DNA of 64,000 bases from Halalkalibacter nanhaiisediminis (lineage in GTDB: Bacteria > Bacillota > Bacilli > Bacillales > Bacillaceae_D): the NCBI RefSeq assembly GCF_007830185.1, contig NZ_VLKZ01000002.1, positions 186,001-250,000 of the forward strand, given 5' to 3'. The position numbers and the translations under genes were made by a program. Below the pieces are notes generated by a model. The model ran no database searches. It was not told the DNA's origin and saw nothing but the letters and a program-made list of their open reading frames with translations. Below are positions 1 to 11,959 of this stretch, piece after piece; the stretch's first letter is position 1, and each line of letters opens with the position of its first letter.

Positions 1-318
1 ACAAACACGCCCCGTGAATTCTGGAAAATTATTAGTTTTTAGCAACCGCTCAAGAGCTTCTTTCCATCTTCCGCGGTAAACTAAATCATTCCATTCTGGA
101 ATTAAGTTATGGATCGGACAGCCAGTTGTTACTCCATTTATTTCTGTACCCATATGACAGAAAGGAGTAGCACAGTCCATACATCTTGCTCCTTGTCTAC
201 TTAACGCTTCATCCGATAAAGGAGCTGAATATTCTTTCCAATCACTTAAACGTTCGAGAGGATTCCGTTCTTTTGACTTTTCACGAGAATACTCCATAAA
301 TCCTGTTGCTTTCCCCAT
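1..318 (-). CDS. gltD: Glutamate synthase small subunit (N-terminal part)
   Basis: The first 106 codons of the NADPH-dependent small subunit of glutamate synthase are present and the rest lies beyond the left edge. The ATG at 318 has a ribosome site AAGAAAGGAGAG just upstream and follows the gltB stop by 16 bases, so the two genes form one operon. The N-terminal cysteine cluster that holds 4Fe-4S centres is visible (CMDCATPFC followed by GCPIHN). The subunit passes electrons from NADPH through FAD and iron-sulfur clusters to the large subunit. The family assignment is firm; only the truncation limits it. Confidence 0.93.
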   Translation of the reverse strand, partial: MGKATGFMEYSREKSKERNPLERLSDWKEYSAPLSDEALSRQGARCMDCATPFCHMGTEINGVTTGCPIHNLIPEWNDLVYRGRWKEALERLLKTNNFPEFTGRVC

Positions 319-334
319 ATTCCTCTCTCCTTTC

Positions 335-3300
335 TTATTGCGAAACTGTTTCTAATTGTTTTTTAGCTTGTTTCTCTTGTGTTGAATTTGCTTGAAAAGC
401 ACTCATAATTGCTTGTTCATTTGATAATCCAGCCTGCTTTTGATCTTGGATAAGTTCTACCATTCGCTTATAATCGTGTGGGATTACTTTAACAAATTTC
501 TTTGCCATCTCATCCCAATTTTTCAACACATAATCTGCTTTTGCACTCTCTGTGTATTTGAAATGATTTGAAATTAATTGTTTCACTTCATTCACTTCTT
601 GCTTATCTTCAAGTGATTCAAATCCAATCATTTCTGTATTGCACAAAGCTTTAAATTCCTCTTCATTATCAGCAAGAATGTAGGCCATTCCTCCTGACAT
701 ACCTGCGCCGAAATTTTTACCAACTTCTCCCAATACAACAACCCGTCCACCAGTCATGTACTCGCAGCCATGGTCACCGATACCTTCAACGACCACATCA
801 GCACCACTGTTACGAACTGCAAAACGTTCTCCAGCCTTACCGTTAATATACGCTTGACCGCTTGTAGCACCATATAAAGCAACGTTTCCTGCAATAACAT
901 TTTCACTAGAGACGAAAGTAGAAACAGATGGTGTCTTTACAACGAGCTTACCACCTGATAATCCTTTTCCAAGATAATCATTTACATCTCCTGTTAAGTA
1001 AAGAGACATTCCTTTAGGAACAAATGCACCAAAGCTTTGACCAGCTGAACCGATGAAACGAAGATTAATCGTATCTTCAGGTAAGCCTTCTTCTCCGTAA
1101 CGTTTCGATACTTCACTTCCAACAATTGTTCCAGTAACACGGTTCACATTCGTGATTGGTAGTGTCAGATCAACAGCTTTCTGCTCCATTAAAGCTTGTT
1201 GTACAGCAGGAAGGATCTCTTGCATGTCTAGAGATTCATTGATTTTATGATTTTGCGGTGTTTTAAATGTACGGAATCCTTTTGGTTGATAAAGTAATGT
1301 TGACAGGTCTAAATGCTTTGCTTTCCAGTGCTGTTTTGCACGTTCACTTACTTGTAACACATCTGTACGACCTACCATTTCTTCAACCGTTTTGAAGCCT
1401 AATTCCGCCATGATTTCACGAACTTCTTGCGCAATAAATTTCATATAGTTAACGACATGATCGGCATTACCCGTGAACTTATCACGAAGCTCTGGATTTT
1501 GTGTCGCAACTCCTACTGGACATGTATCTAAATGACATGCACGCATCATAATGCATCCTAAAACAATTAACGGCGCTGTTGCAAAACCAAATTCTTCTGC
1601 TCCAAAAATCGCTGCCATTACGACATCTTTACCAGTCATCAACTTTCCATCTGTTTCTAAAACAACACGATCTCTCAAACCATTTAGCATTAATGTTTGG
1701 TGTGCCTCAGCAAGTCCAAGCTCCCAAGGTAGTCCTGTATGCTTAATACTTGTTTTAGGAGATGCTCCTGTTCCACCATCGTAACCACTAATCACAATAA
1801 GATCAGCAGAACCTTTAGCTACACCAGCAGCAATCGTACCAACACCCGCTTTTGATACTAGCTTTACACTAATTCGCGCATCGCGATTTGCATTTTTCAA
1901 ATCATGAATCAATTGTGCCAAATCTTCAATTGAATAAATGTCATGGTGTGGAGGAGGTGAAATCAATCCAACACCTGGAGTTGATCCACGGACATCAGCA
2001 ACCCACGGATATACTTTGTTACCAGGAAGCTGTCCACCTTCACCAGGTTTTGCCCCTTGTGCCATTTTAATCTGTAATTCGTCTGCGTTTACAAGATAAT
2101 GACCTTTTACTCCGAAACGACCTGATGCAATTTGCTTAATACCACTGCGACGGTTATCACCATTTTCATCAGGGATATAGCGTTTCGCATCTTCTCCACC
2201 TTCACCACTGTTGCTCTTACCACCTAAACGATTCATTGCGATTGCTAATGTTTCATGTGCTTCTTTGCTCAATGAACCAAACGACATTGCACCAGATTTA
2301 AAGCGACGAACAATTGAATCAACTGATTCTACATCTTCAATCGGTACAGATTGACGTGATTTATCAAACGAGAATAAATTACGCAAAAATCCGATTCTCT
2401 CTTCATTTGCTGCTTGCGAGAATTCCTTAAATAATTTGTAATCGCCTTTACGAGTAGCCCATTGAAGTGTATGAATTGTCTTTGGATTAAAAGCGTGATG
2501 TTCACCTGTTTTTCTCCATTGGAAATCACTTCCAGAATCTAAAGGTTGATTCAAATAGTCAGCATAAGCGGTTTTGTGACGAATCTTCGTTTCTTCGCCG
2601 ATAGTGTCTAATTCAATACCACCAATCTGAGAAGCTGTTCCAGTAAAGTAACGATCAATGACGTTTGCACTAATCCCAACTGCTTCAAAAATTTGAGCTC
2701 CACGATAGCTTTGTACAGTGGAAATACCCATTTTCGACATGACCTTTACTACGCCTTCAGCAACTGCTTTAACGTACTTGTTAACAGTATCTTGATAACT
2801 AACTGAAAGGCTACCATCATTAATAGCTTGCTTATATGTTTCAAAAACAAGGTAAGGGTTAATCGCGTCAACACCATAGCCAATTAACGCTGCAAATTGA
2901 TGAACTTCTCTTGCTTCTCCTGTTTCTACAATGATGCTGACCTTTGTACGATTTCCTTGTCGAACAAGATACTGATGTAGTGCACTTGCAGCAAGTAACA
3001 TAGGAATCGCTACTTCATTTTCGCTCATCTTACGGTCTGATAAAATAAGTAGACTTGCACCTTCTTTAATTGCTTCTTCAGCTTTTTGACAAACTTGATC
3101 AAGTCCAGCTTGTAAATCATCAGAGAATAATGTTTCAATCACTTTACTTGTAAAGTCTTTTTTCACATTTTGTTTCACCTGCTCTAACTGACCGTTCGTT
3201 AGGATTGGTGTTTCAAGTTGAATTCGACGGCAATTTTCTGCATTAGGGTGAAGTAAGTTCCCCTCAGCTCCGAGTAAAGTCATTGTTGACGTAACAATTT

Positions 3301-4891
3301 GTTCACGGATCGAATCAATTGGCGGATTTGTTACTTGCGCAAATAATTGCTTAAAGTAATTGAACAATGATTGCGGGCGCTCTGATAATACAGCAAGAGG
3401 AATATCGTTACCCATTGATCCAAGTGGGTCTTTACCTTCTGTGATCATTGGAAGCAAATATTTATGAATATCTTCATATGTGTAACCGAATGCTTTTTGA
3501 CGAAGAGATAGATCATTAAATATCAGTTCTGAGCTTTCTTTCTCTCCATCATTCAATCTTACAAGTTGCTCATCAAGCCACTTCTGGTACGGTTCGGCAC
3601 TAGCCATTTCTGTTTTGATTTCTTCGTCTGAAATAATGCGCCCTTCTTCTAAATTGATTAAAAGCATTTTCCCAGGACTTAAACGATCTTTATATAATAC
3701 ATTCTCTGGCTCAATGTCGACTACTCCGACTTCAGATGAGAAAACAATGTAATCATCTTTTGTTACGTAATAACGTGCTGGACGTAATCCATTACGGTCT
3801 AAAATAGCACCGATTTGTTTACCATCTGTAAAAGAAATTGCCGTTGGACCATCCCATGGTTCCATTAAACAACTGTGATATTCATAAAAAGCTTTCTTTT
3901 CTTTTGTCATATGTGGATTTTCTGTCCATGGCTCAGGAATAAGCATCATCGCTGCATGAGCAGGCTTTCGACCAGAAAGCACTAAGAATTCAAAAGCATT
4001 ATCCAAAGTAGATGAGTCACTTCCGTCTGTATCTAAGATTGGCAACGTCTTTTGCAAATCTTCCCCAAAAGCATCAGATACAAATTGTTGTTCACGTGCT
4101 TTCATCCAATTAATATTTCCTCTTAAAGTATTGATCTCGCCATTGTGAATTAAATAGCGGTTTGGATGCGCTCGTTCCCAACTTGGGAATGTATTTGTGC
4201 TAAAACGAGAATGCACTAATGAAAAAGCCGAAACAAACAATTCATTTTGCAAATCAAGATAAAAGGCATCAACCTGCTCTGGCGTTAATAAACCTTTATA
4301 GACGATTGTTTTGCTTGATAGACTTGCAAAATAAAAACGATACTCACGTTCACTGGCCCAATGTTCAGCTTGCTTTCTAATAACAAATAATTTTCGTTCA
4401 AATGCTAAATCATCATTTATTTCTTCATTTGCACCGATAAATACTTGTCGAATAGTCGGACAGGTTTGTTTCCCGACCATTCCTAATTTTTCGACATCAA
4501 CAGGCACAGTTCTCCATCCAAGAATTTTCTGTCCCTCTTGTTCAATCAATTTATTTAAATTAGCTTCTATTTCTTTTTGTTCGTTAGTATCATTTGAAAA
4601 GAAAAGCATCCCTACACCATATCGCCCTTTATTAGGTAAATTCATCTCTGGGCACTCTAGGCGGAAAAATTCATCTGGAATTTGCACCATTAAACCTGCA
4701 CCATCACCTGTAAGTGGATCACTCCCCTGTCCACCACGATGATCTAATTTACAAAGCATGTTTAATCCTTTTTTTACAATGTCATGTGTTGCATATCCTT
4801 TTAAATGAGCATATAAGCCGATTCCACATGCATCATGTTCAAATTCAGGACGATAAAGACCTTGCGCTTTTGGTATTTGATTATATGTCAT
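335..4891 (-). CDS. gltB: Glutamate synthase large subunit
   Basis: This 1518-residue protein converts glutamine and 2-oxoglutarate to two glutamates in the cytoplasm, with GltD as electron donor. The order is the family standard: class-II glutamine amidotransferase domain whose nucleophile Cys22 lies in EHDACGIG (the residues before it would be removed), a central domain, the FMN-binding synthase domain (about 830-1190), the 3Fe-4S cysteines in [15 protein letters not shown] near residues 1112-1123, and the C-terminal GXGXG beta-helix. Length is normal for the family. Bacillus subtilis calls this gene gltA; the general name gltB is used here. A clear promoter and a GltC-type box lie upstream, and gltD follows. 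Confidence 0.98.
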   Translation of the reverse strand: MTYNQIPKAQGLYRPEFEHDACGIGLYAHLKGYATHDIVKKGLNMLCKLDHRGGQGSDPLTGDGAGLMVQIPDEFFRLECPEMNLPNKGRYGVGMLFFSNDTNEQKEIEANLNKLIEQEGQKILGWRTVPVDVEKLGMVGKQTCPTIRQVFIGANEEINDDLAFERKLFVIRKQAEHWASEREYRFYFASLSSKTIVYKGLLTPEQVDAFYLDLQNELFVSAFSLVHSRFSTNTFPSWERAHPNRYLIHNGEINTLRGNINWMKAREQQFVSDAFGEDLQKTLPILDTDGSDSSTLDNAFEFLVLSGRKPAHAAMMLIPEPWTENPHMTKEKKAFYEYHSCLMEPWDGPTAISFTDGKQIGAILDRNGLRPARYYVTKDDYIVFSSEVGVVDIEPENVLYKDRLSPGKMLLINLEEGRIISDEEIKTEMASAEPYQKWLDEQLVRLNDGEKESSELIFNDLSLRQKAFGYTYEDIHKYLLPMITEGKDPLGSMGNDIPLAVLSERPQSLFNYFKQLFAQVTNPPIDSIREQIVTSTMTLLGAEGNLLHPNAENCRRIQLETPILTNGQLEQVKQNVKKDFTSKVIETLFSDDLQAGLDQVCQKAEEAIKEGASLLILSDRKMSENEVAIPMLLAASALHQYLVRQGNRTKVSIIVETGEAREVHQFAALIGYGVDAINPYLVFETYKQAINDGSLSVSYQDTVNKYVKAVAEGVVKVMSKMGISTVQSYRGAQIFEAVGISANVIDRYFTGTASQIGGIELDTIGEETKIRHKTAYADYLNQPLDSGSDFQWRKTGEHHAFNPKTIHTLQWATRKGDYKLFKEFSQAANEERIGFLRNLFSFDKSRQSVPIEDVESVDSIVRRFKSGAMSFGSLSKEAHETLAIAMNRLGGKSNSGEGGEDAKRYIPDENGDNRRSGIKQIASGRFGVKGHYLVNADELQIKMAQGAKPGEGGQLPGNKVYPWVADVRGSTPGVGLISPPPHHDIYSIEDLAQLIHDLKNANRDARISVKLVSKAGVGTIAAGVAKGSADLIVISGYDGGTGASPKTSIKHTGLPWELGLAEAHQTLMLNGLRDRVVLETDGKLMTGKDVVMAAIFGAEEFGFATAPLIVLGCIMMRACHLDTCPVGVATQNPELRDKFTGNADHVVNYMKFIAQEVREIMAELGFKTVEEMVGRTDVLQVSERAKQHWKAKHLDLSTLLYQPKGFRTFKTPQNHKINESLDMQEILPAVQQALMEQKAVDLTLPITNVNRVTGTIVGSEVSKRYGEEGLPEDTINLRFIGSAGQSFGAFVPKGMSLYLTGDVNDYLGKGLSGGKLVVKTPSVSTFVSSENVIAGNVALYGATSGQAYINGKAGERFAVRNSGADVVVEGIGDHGCEYMTGGRVVVLGEVGKNFGAGMSGGMAYILADNEEEFKALCNTEMIGFESLEDKQEVNEVKQLISNHFKYTESAKADYVLKNWDEMAKKFVKVIPHDYKRMVELIQDQKQAGLSNEQAIMSAFQANSTQEKQAKKQLETVSQ

Positions 4892-4930
4892 CTTTCTCTC
4901 CCCGTTTCTCTTTTTTTCTTCCCGATATCT

Positions 4931-4959
4931 ATTTTAAAATCTATGCTACATTTAAACAA
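4931..4959 (-). promoter_or_regulatory. Predicted sigma-A promoter of gltB
   Basis: On the minus strand a -35 TTGTTT (plus 4954-4959) and a -10 TAAAAT (plus 4931-4936) are separated by exactly 17 bases. Transcription would begin near 4924, about 33 bases before the gltB start. The poor -35 match suits a promoter that needs the activator GltC. Confidence 0.6.
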
Positions 4960-4980
4960 TATAAGGTTTAGAATGAATCA

Positions 4981-4995
4981 ATCTGTTTTTGAGAT
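4981..4995. promoter_or_regulatory. Probable GltC box upstream of gltB
   Basis: The dyad ATCTGTTTTTGAGAT has the LysR-type T-N11-A layout and closely resembles, as I recall it, the Box I dyad of B. subtilis gltA. Its centre (4988) lies 64 bases upstream of the predicted start at 4924, the usual place for the recognition site of a LysR activator. A second dyad, GATGAA-ttgt-TTCATC, abuts it at 4993-5008. Confidence 0.55.
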
Positions 4996-5108
4996 GAATT
5001 GTTTCATCAAGAGAGCCTTAATGACAGGAAGTTCAGCATATAATAAAAGAAATGCATATACATACCTATACATATTTATTCGTATTTTATTCACCGAAAA
5101 ACTTTTTG

Positions 5109-6014
5109 TTATTTCTGAAAATCATCTAATTTTGAGAAGAAATCTGAAAGAAAGTCATGGAATACTTTTTCTGTAGGGAGCAATTGTCTTTCATTAGGAA
5201 TAATAACACCAACAGTTCGTGTAACTTGAGGCTCGACTACTGGTATTTTCACTGTCGATCGTGGCAACCCATCAATTAAAGTTATTTCTGGAATAAGCGT
5301 AACACCAAGACCAGCTGATACTAATCCTTTAATTGCATCAATATCCTCTCCTTCAAATGATACGTTAGGTTGGAAACCAAGCTGTTGACATGCATCAACA
5401 ATGACTTCACGTAAAATAAATCCTTTAGGGAATAATACAAATGATTCATTTCGAAACTCATTAAGCTTTAACGAGGTTTTATTTGAAAATGGATGGCTAA
5501 ATGGCAGCAGCGCGACAAGTTTTTCGGTAAATAATGTTGTACCTTCTACTTTTTTCTCATGCCTAGGTACAGGACCAAGTAACGCCAAATCTATCTCACC
5601 TTTTATAACATCATCAATTAGATTATGGTAAGATCCTTGCTTCAGATGATATTTAACTTCAGGATAAGATTCACGAAAAGCAGATATAGCAGTTGGCAAA
5701 GTGTAGGCAGCTAAACTACTGGGAAATCCAATCCGAATGGTACCTCGTTCAGGATCTAAATACTCTTCAACCTCTCGCTTTGCATTATCAATTACTTTTA
5801 TTGCCTGTTTCATTTTGTTTAGAAAAACACGACCAATCGGCGTTAATTTAACATTTCGGCCTTCTCGAATAAATAAATCGACACCTAATTCTGCTTCTAG
5901 ATTAAAGATTTGCCTGCTTACAGCAGATTGTGCAACATGTAACTCTTGCGCAGCTTCTGTCACATGCTCTCTCTTGGCCACTTCAATGAAGTACTGAATC
6001 TGTCTTATCTCCAT
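5109..6014 (-). CDS. gltC: LysR-type regulator GltC
   Basis: This 301-residue LysR-family regulator has an N-terminal winged helix-turn-helix (MEIRQIQYFIEVAKREHV, then AAQELHVAQSAVSRQI at about 20-36) and a C-terminal effector domain. It matches GltC, the activator of glutamate synthase genes that responds to 2-oxoglutarate and glutamate. The ATG at 6014 is chosen over a TTG at 6023 because the AGGAAGG site sits 10 bases before the ATG and only one base before the TTG. In B. subtilis gltC is divergent from the synthase genes; here it lies upstream of gltB in the same direction and is divergent from gdhA, so it could influence both. Confidence 0.88.
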   Translation of the reverse strand: MEIRQIQYFIEVAKREHVTEAAQELHVAQSAVSRQIFNLEAELGVDLFIREGRNVKLTPIGRVFLNKMKQAIKVIDNAKREVEEYLDPERGTIRIGFPSSLAAYTLPTAISAFRESYPEVKYHLKQGSYHNLIDDVIKGEIDLALLGPVPRHEKKVEGTTLFTEKLVALLPFSHPFSNKTSLKLNEFRNESFVLFPKGFILREVIVDACQQLGFQPNVSFEGEDIDAIKGLVSAGLGVTLIPEITLIDGLPRSTVKIPVVEPQVTRTVGVIIPNERQLLPTEKVFHDFLSDFFSKLDDFQK

Positions 6015-6072
6015 ATATATCAAACCTTCCTATTTCATCTAATATCGGCATGAATATCATCTTATTTTTAGA

Positions 6073-6101
6073 TTGATTAGATTATTACAAAGTATTAAAA
6101 T
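6073..6101 (+). promoter_or_regulatory. Predicted sigma-A promoter of gdhA
   Basis: TTGATT (6073-6078) and TAAAAT (6096-6101) are separated by 17 bases, which predicts a start near 6108. The site lies in the 191-base divergent gap between gltC and gdhA. Confidence 0.55.
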
Positions 6102-6110
6102 ACACCTTAG

Positions 6111-6145
6111 TAGAAAATCTAACAACTTTTTTGTCAGATTTTCTA
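6111..6145. promoter_or_regulatory. Inverted repeat at the predicted gdhA transcript start
   Basis: TAGAAAATCT (6111-6120) and its exact reverse complement AGATTTTCTA (6136-6145) flank a 15-base loop. It begins about three bases after the predicted gdhA start, so it could be a repressor operator or a 5' stem in the message. No T-run follows, so it is not an intrinsic terminator. Confidence 0.5.
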
Positions 6146-6190
6146 ACAATAAATAAATTTAATTATTTTCAACAAAATTAATTAAATTAA

Positions 6191-7585
<1,395 letters not shown>

Positions 7586-7596
7586 TTTTACCTATC

Positions 7597-7637
7597 GGTG
7601 AAGATTTTAGTATAACCTAAAATCTTCACCCTTTTTA
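7597..7637 (+). terminator. Intrinsic terminator of gdhA
   Basis: A perfect 14-bp stem GGTGAAGATTTTAG (7597-7610) / CTAAAATCTTCACC (7617-7630), with a six-base loop, is followed by CTTTTTA. It starts 12 bases after the gdhA stop. It overlaps the last codons of the opposite-strand pseudogene. Confidence 0.92.
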
Positions 7638-7961
7638 TTCTCTAAATTTGCTCTTAACTCGTTTGATAGTCTATTTTCTTTTGCTTCGTTACCTGCTAAT
7701 TTTTCACATAGATATAGTCCTAAATCAATCGACGAACTTCCCCTTCTTGCAGTAATAATTTCTCCTTCAATTAAAATACGATAATCAACGACCAAATAAT
7801 ACTTTTTCAAGTTCTCAAAAAGCATTTGGATGTGTGGTTGCCTTTTTCCCATTCAAAAATTCCGCTGTACCAAATGATAAAGAGCCCGTACAAACTGAAG
7901 CTTTTACTTTACAGTTTTCATCTATTTGTAACCATGAAATAAATTTAACTTTAAATTCCTC
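7607..7961 (-). pseudogene. DJ-1/PfpI family remnant (frameshifted)
   Basis: The C-terminal part of a DJ-1/PfpI (ThiJ) protein reads on the minus strand in two frames. One gives the nucleophile elbow SVCTGSLSFGTAEFLNGKK and then TTHPNA; the other gives ENLKKYYLVVDYRILIEG and then ARRGSSSIDLGLYLCEKLAG. Removing one T from the five-base run at 7817-7821 joins them as NAFENLKKYY, so the gene carries a single-base insertion. The N-terminal ~70 residues with the family's glycine loop are not recognisable either. A start at 7852 would give only the out-of-frame tail and is not a real gene. DJ-1/PfpI members are glyoxalases, chaperones or amidases; the role here cannot be given. Confidence 0.75.
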
Positions 7962-8080
7962 TTTTTTACTCCTCTTTAAAGTATACAATATTTTCGAACT
8001 TTTTTACTAATTGAGTAGATTTTAAGTCATTTGGGGTATATAAAATATAGCTATTTTATTAATAAAAAAGGAGAGATAAC

Positions 8081-8749
8081 ATGACAGCTTCTGTTAAAGC
8101 ATTTGTATTTGATGTATATGGAACATTATTTGATGTTTATTCGGTAAAAGAAAAGGCTGATGAACTATATAATGGGAAAGGGTATGAAATCAGTATGCTA
8201 TGGAGGCAAAAGCAGCTGGAATATTCTTTTCTACGTCAATTAATGGGAAAATACGATACGTTCTCAAATATAACACGAGATTCGTTAAGGTATACTCTAT
8301 ACTACTTAAATATACAATCTGACTCTGAGAAAGAACAGCTATTAATTGATGCCTACAAGCACCTCTCATTATTCCCTGAAGTGAAAGATGTACTAACCCA
8401 GCTGAAACATAAAAAGCTTGCTGTTTTCTCAAATGGATCTAGAGACATGTTAGATCCTCTTATTGAATATTCTAGTTTAAGACAACTATTTGATAAAATA
8501 ATAAGCGTCGATGATATCAAGCAATATAAACCCACTCCTGCATCCTATGGACATGCGTTACATACGTTAGGATTAGAGCGGGAAGAGATTCTATTTATGT
8601 CTTCGAATGGCTGGGATATTTCAGGAGCAAGGAATTTTGGTTTTAAAACAGCATGGATCAATCGCAAAAAGCTCCCACTAGAAGAGTTAGATGTAAATCC
8701 TCACCATATCTATTCAGATTTATCACACATATTGGAGTGGGTGAATTAA
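8081..8749 (+). CDS. Haloacid dehalogenase, type II
   Basis: This 222-residue HAD-superfamily hydrolase fits the (S)-2-haloacid dehalogenase group. The nucleophile motif is VFDVYGTLFD (the first Asp attacks), motif II is FSNGSRDML, the motif III lysine is in the KPTPASY stretch, and motif IV is SSNGWDISGARNFGF, typical of type-II dehalogenases. It would hydrolyse 2-haloalkanoates to 2-hydroxyacids in the cytoplasm. The start is ATG after AAAAAAGGAGAGATAAC. It is a single gene; a weak hairpin with AAGAAG/CTTCTT arms near 8771-8812 lies between it and the convergent next gene. Substrates cannot be read from sequence, and many such proteins have other physiological substrates. Confidence 0.85.
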   Translation: MTASVKAFVFDVYGTLFDVYSVKEKADELYNGKGYEISMLWRQKQLEYSFLRQLMGKYDTFSNITRDSLRYTLYYLNIQSDSEKEQLLIDAYKHLSLFPEVKDVLTQLKHKKLAVFSNGSRDMLDPLIEYSSLRQLFDKIISVDDIKQYKPTPASYGHALHTLGLEREEILFMSSNGWDISGARNFGFKTAWINRKKLPLEELDVNPHHIYSDLSHILEWVN

Positions 8750-8847
8750 CAAAGTTGTAAGAATAAATAAAAAGAAGATTGTATCAGTTCAATACACCCT
8801 TCTTCCAAAGACGACGAATCTTTCTCGCATAATCAAATTACTCTCTC

Positions 8848-9900
8848 TTATGCACGGCGAAATACCCAGCTATTTAAGTAAAAAAACAGTGTAGGTAATC
8901 CACCAAAACTAATAAATCGTTTCGCTGTATGTTTTATTTTTTTATCTTCATGAACTTTCCTATCTGCTAAATAAATAGCGATAAGACCTCTATTAATTAG
9001 TTTGTGGAACTGCCAGTCAGGTAAGCTTCTTATACTTTCGTCAGCTTTTTCTTTTATATGTCTTATCCTTTGAACCATCATTTCTTCATTATCATAATAA
9101 AAAATGAAATTAAGATCATTTGCCTCTCGATCTTCTTCTTGATCAATAAAATAATCAAGTAAAATATGAAGACCCTGAACCCATGGGAAGTAACCATTTT
9201 TGAGAAGAGTCACCTGTTCTTTTTCCATTTTTCCATTAGACGCATAGGCGACCATACAAAAAATCCCTAAAGTAGACCCTGAGCACGCAGAAAATTCGTA
9301 CCAGGTCATTTCAGGTAACTCATGCTTATGCTGTTCAAACCAATTTTCAAGTAATTCTACTCGTTTATCATTTTCAACATGTTTAAATACCTGCAAATTA
9401 CAATAATAATTTGCTAGTTGAAGCATTGCATCTTTGACATCTTTATAGCCTGGCAATTCATTAAGGACATCCTGACACTCCATAACAAGGGAAACTAAAT
9501 ATCCCTCATCATCTTGATCATTCCGATGCCGATAGTAGTTTTCAGGCTTTTCCCCAGGAGTTAAAGCATGAAGCATCGATAAATGAAGGGCGCGAAAGTC
9601 TTCTTGGTCTATAGAAGTACTTCTATCACATAAATTATCTAAATAATCACTAATTGTTTGATATGCAACAATAAACCGAATGACTTTTTTACGCTCTTTT
9701 CTTGCTAGTAACCCATACACGGCTCCACCCTCACAGTGAAATGCTTTATCGTTAATACTAGCAAGCGCTTGTTGGCGCAATTCTTCGTTAGGGATACTCT
9801 TTGCTTTTTCTTTCCATTTATCTAAGTATTGATAAACGTCAGGATGCACATCTTTGTATATTTTATATAACAATGTCCATGGTTTAGTTGGAACTTTCAA
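8848..9900 (-). CDS. ytpB: YtpB-type tetraprenyl-beta-curcumene synthase
   Basis: The 350-residue protein matches the YtpB/DUF2600 family, a terpene synthase class that lacks the usual class-I layout and cyclises linear C35 prenyl diphosphate to tetraprenyl-beta-curcumene, a precursor of spore sesquarterpenes. An acidic helix TISDYLDNLCDRS near residue 86 and further DQEEDREANDLNF-like acidic helices are visible. The start is TTG at 9900, fixed by GGAGGGTGTAAA upstream. It is monocistronic here. Family membership is confident; the exact product is inferred from the B. subtilis member. Confidence 0.82.
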   Translation of the reverse strand: MKVPTKPWTLLYKIYKDVHPDVYQYLDKWKEKAKSIPNEELRQQALASINDKAFHCEGGAVYGLLARKERKKVIRFIVAYQTISDYLDNLCDRSTSIDQEDFRALHLSMLHALTPGEKPENYYRHRNDQDDEGYLVSLVMECQDVLNELPGYKDVKDAMLQLANYYCNLQVFKHVENDKRVELLENWFEQHKHELPEMTWYEFSACSGSTLGIFCMVAYASNGKMEKEQVTLLKNGYFPWVQGLHILLDYFIDQEEDREANDLNFIFYYDNEEMMVQRIRHIKEKADESIRSLPDWQFHKLINRGLIAIYLADRKVHEDKKIKHTAKRFISFGGLPTLFFYLNSWVFRRA

Positions 9901-10071
9901 TTTACACCCTCCTAACGAAACTGTTATTCACTTATAAAACTAGCTTTCCTCATAACTGTGATTAAATACCCTAAATGATGCATATGCTAATATATTTCAA
10001 CATAATCAAATAATTACCTTTTTTATCCATGCTTATTTTGTGGGATTATTCATCCTTTTATCAACCTTAAA

Positions 10072-10108
10072 TAAAAAACCTCGGCTCTTTTTTAGAAGAG
10101 ACGAGGTT
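10072..10108 (-). terminator. Terminator of the MHYT-GGDEF gene
   Basis: The 13-base arms AACCTCGGCTCTT and AAGAGACGAGGTT have one internal mismatch. On the minus strand they are followed by TTTTTTATT. The hairpin overlaps the stop codon of the gene it ends. Confidence 0.85.
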
Positions 10109-11741
10109 ACCTACCATAAATTCGAAAATTATTCTTCCCTGATTGCTTAGCTTGATACATAGCGATATCTGCTTCTCTAATCAAAGATTCGCCATTTTTA
10201 TCTTCATCTAAGAAGAAACTAATGCCAATACTTGGAGTAACATGAACATTTTCATTTTTAAATTCAATTGGTAAACTTAATATTTCAAGTATTTTTTTCG
10301 CTTTTGTTACCACTGTGTCCTCCTCACTATCAACTAAGAGAACTGTAAATTCATCCCCTGCTAAACGAGCCACTGTATCGTTTATTCGGACACAGCTTGT
10401 TAATTTCTGTGCGACACTAATTAATACAATATCTCCCGCTTCATGACCATATGTATCATTCACTTGTTTAAATCCATCTAAATCAATAAACATTACAGCA
10501 GCTGTGTTTGTCTTTGTATTGGCTTGTTTTAATGCCTTTTCAAGACGTTGTTCAAATAAGCGACGATTCGGAAGTCCTGTTAATGAATCATGATAAGCTA
10601 ATTGATGTGTCACATTTTCTATCTTTTTTCGTTCTGTTATATCTTGAAATATAACTTGAACATAGGCTTCACCATTAATTGTAATAGGTAATCCCATTAT
10701 TTCAACATCAATAATTTCGTTATCCAAGCGAATCATTTTTTCCTCTAAAAGTCCAACATGTGTGTTAATTTGATGCATTGTTTTCCAACGTTCTTTAACA
10801 ATTTCATGATAATCTGGATGAATAAAAGTTAAGAAGTTTTTACCTATTACATCCTTTTTTGAGTTAGCACCTAAAACTTTCATTCCTGCTGGATTAATAT
10901 AACTAAACTCTCCGTATTGATGAATCCCTATGGCTACAGGAGATAGTTCAACTAATTTTCGATAACGCTCTTCGCTTTCCTGTAACTTTATAGATGATCG
11001 CCGGTCGATATGACGACTTATTAAGATAAACAATTGAATAATAAATATCGTAATCCCGATGCTAAGGGCTAAAGCATTACTCCCTACATGATCATGTGTT
11101 CCACTAAAATCATGATTAGGTTCTATTACAAAGCTTGTTGCCTTCATTCCCGTGTAATGCATACCAGAAATAGCAATACCTAATAAAATGGCAATAACTA
11201 TTTTCAACCAGGTTTTGTCAAACGTATGATTATCTCTAAATTTAACAAATGTTTGAATAGCTACGATGGAAGAAATGAGAGCAACAAGAATAGAGATCGA
11301 CACCCAAAAAGGATCGTACTGTATATCAGCTTGTATAATCATCGATTCCATCCCTATATAGTGCATGAGTAAAATACCAGCCGCTAAAACGGTACCACTT
11401 ATGATCAGTAACTCCTGACTAACAAATCGACTTAACATATAAAATGCAAGCCCTGACGTAAGAATAGGCAAAATCATGGTGACGATAACTAAAAGTGTAT
11501 GATACCGAACATCTATATTTATATCGTAAGCTAGCATCCCTACAAAATGCATTGCCCATATGCCACTACCCATTGCGATGGAAGCACTAACAAACCAGTA
11601 TTTTCCTATAATAAACCTTTTTGAGAAACGATATCTGCTTATTAAATCGAGTGCTGTATAGGAAGAAAATATAGCTAGAATGATCGAGAATACAACCAAT
11701 GTCATATTATGGGTACCATGTGTATGAATGATATTTAACAT
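10107..11741 (-). CDS. MHYT-PAS-GGDEF diguanylate cyclase
   Basis: The 544-residue membrane protein has an N-terminal MHYT sensor of about seven helices with the repeats MHFVGM (near 64), MHYIGM (near 128) and MHYTGM (near 192), proposed in this family to bind copper and sense gas or redox state. A PAS domain (about 255-370) and a GGDEF domain (about 375-540) follow. The active loop reads AGDEF, an accepted active variant, and the inhibitory RxxD site (RIND) is five residues before it, so an active, feedback-inhibited cyclase making c-di-GMP is likely. The start is ATG after AAGGAGCATTTATC. It lies next to another GGDEF protein but has its own terminator. Confidence 0.92.
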   Translation of the reverse strand: MLNIIHTHGTHNMTLVVFSIILAIFSSYTALDLISRYRFSKRFIIGKYWFVSASIAMGSGIWAMHFVGMLAYDINIDVRYHTLLVIVTMILPILTSGLAFYMLSRFVSQELLIISGTVLAAGILLMHYIGMESMIIQADIQYDPFWVSISILVALISSIVAIQTFVKFRDNHTFDKTWLKIVIAILLGIAISGMHYTGMKATSFVIEPNHDFSGTHDHVGSNALALSIGITIFIIQLFILISRHIDRRSSIKLQESEERYRKLVELSPVAIGIHQYGEFSYINPAGMKVLGANSKKDVIGKNFLTFIHPDYHEIVKERWKTMHQINTHVGLLEEKMIRLDNEIIDVEIMGLPITINGEAYVQVIFQDITERKKIENVTHQLAYHDSLTGLPNRRLFEQRLEKALKQANTKTNTAAVMFIDLDGFKQVNDTYGHEAGDIVLISVAQKLTSCVRINDTVARLAGDEFTVLLVDSEEDTVVTKAKKILEILSLPIEFKNENVHVTPSIGISFFLDEDKNGESLIREADIAMYQAKQSGKNNFRIYGR

Positions 11742-11959
11742 GATAAATGCTCCTTACTTTTTGTATTGCTACTATACTATAGATTAAGAACAACAGAGAT
11801 AATTCACCGTCCCTAATAGATATTAAAGGTTACTAATATCACTTAAGAATGTTTTAAAATGTACGATCATCTATTGACGTCATCGCACAAATAAGTGAAT
11901 TCAAATCACATAATGATTATTGTACTTTCTCTTAGAAACAAAACAGCACTTATCGCTTT

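Noticed and set aside
7607-7852. An 81-codon frame with an ATG that could be a small gene
   Set aside because: Its first residues are the out-of-frame copy of a DJ-1/PfpI segment. It is the tail of a frameshifted gene and has no ribosome site.
10107-11741. Degenerate cyclase because the loop reads AGDEF
   Set aside because: AGDEF occurs in active cyclases, and the RxxD inhibitory site is present, so activity is likely.
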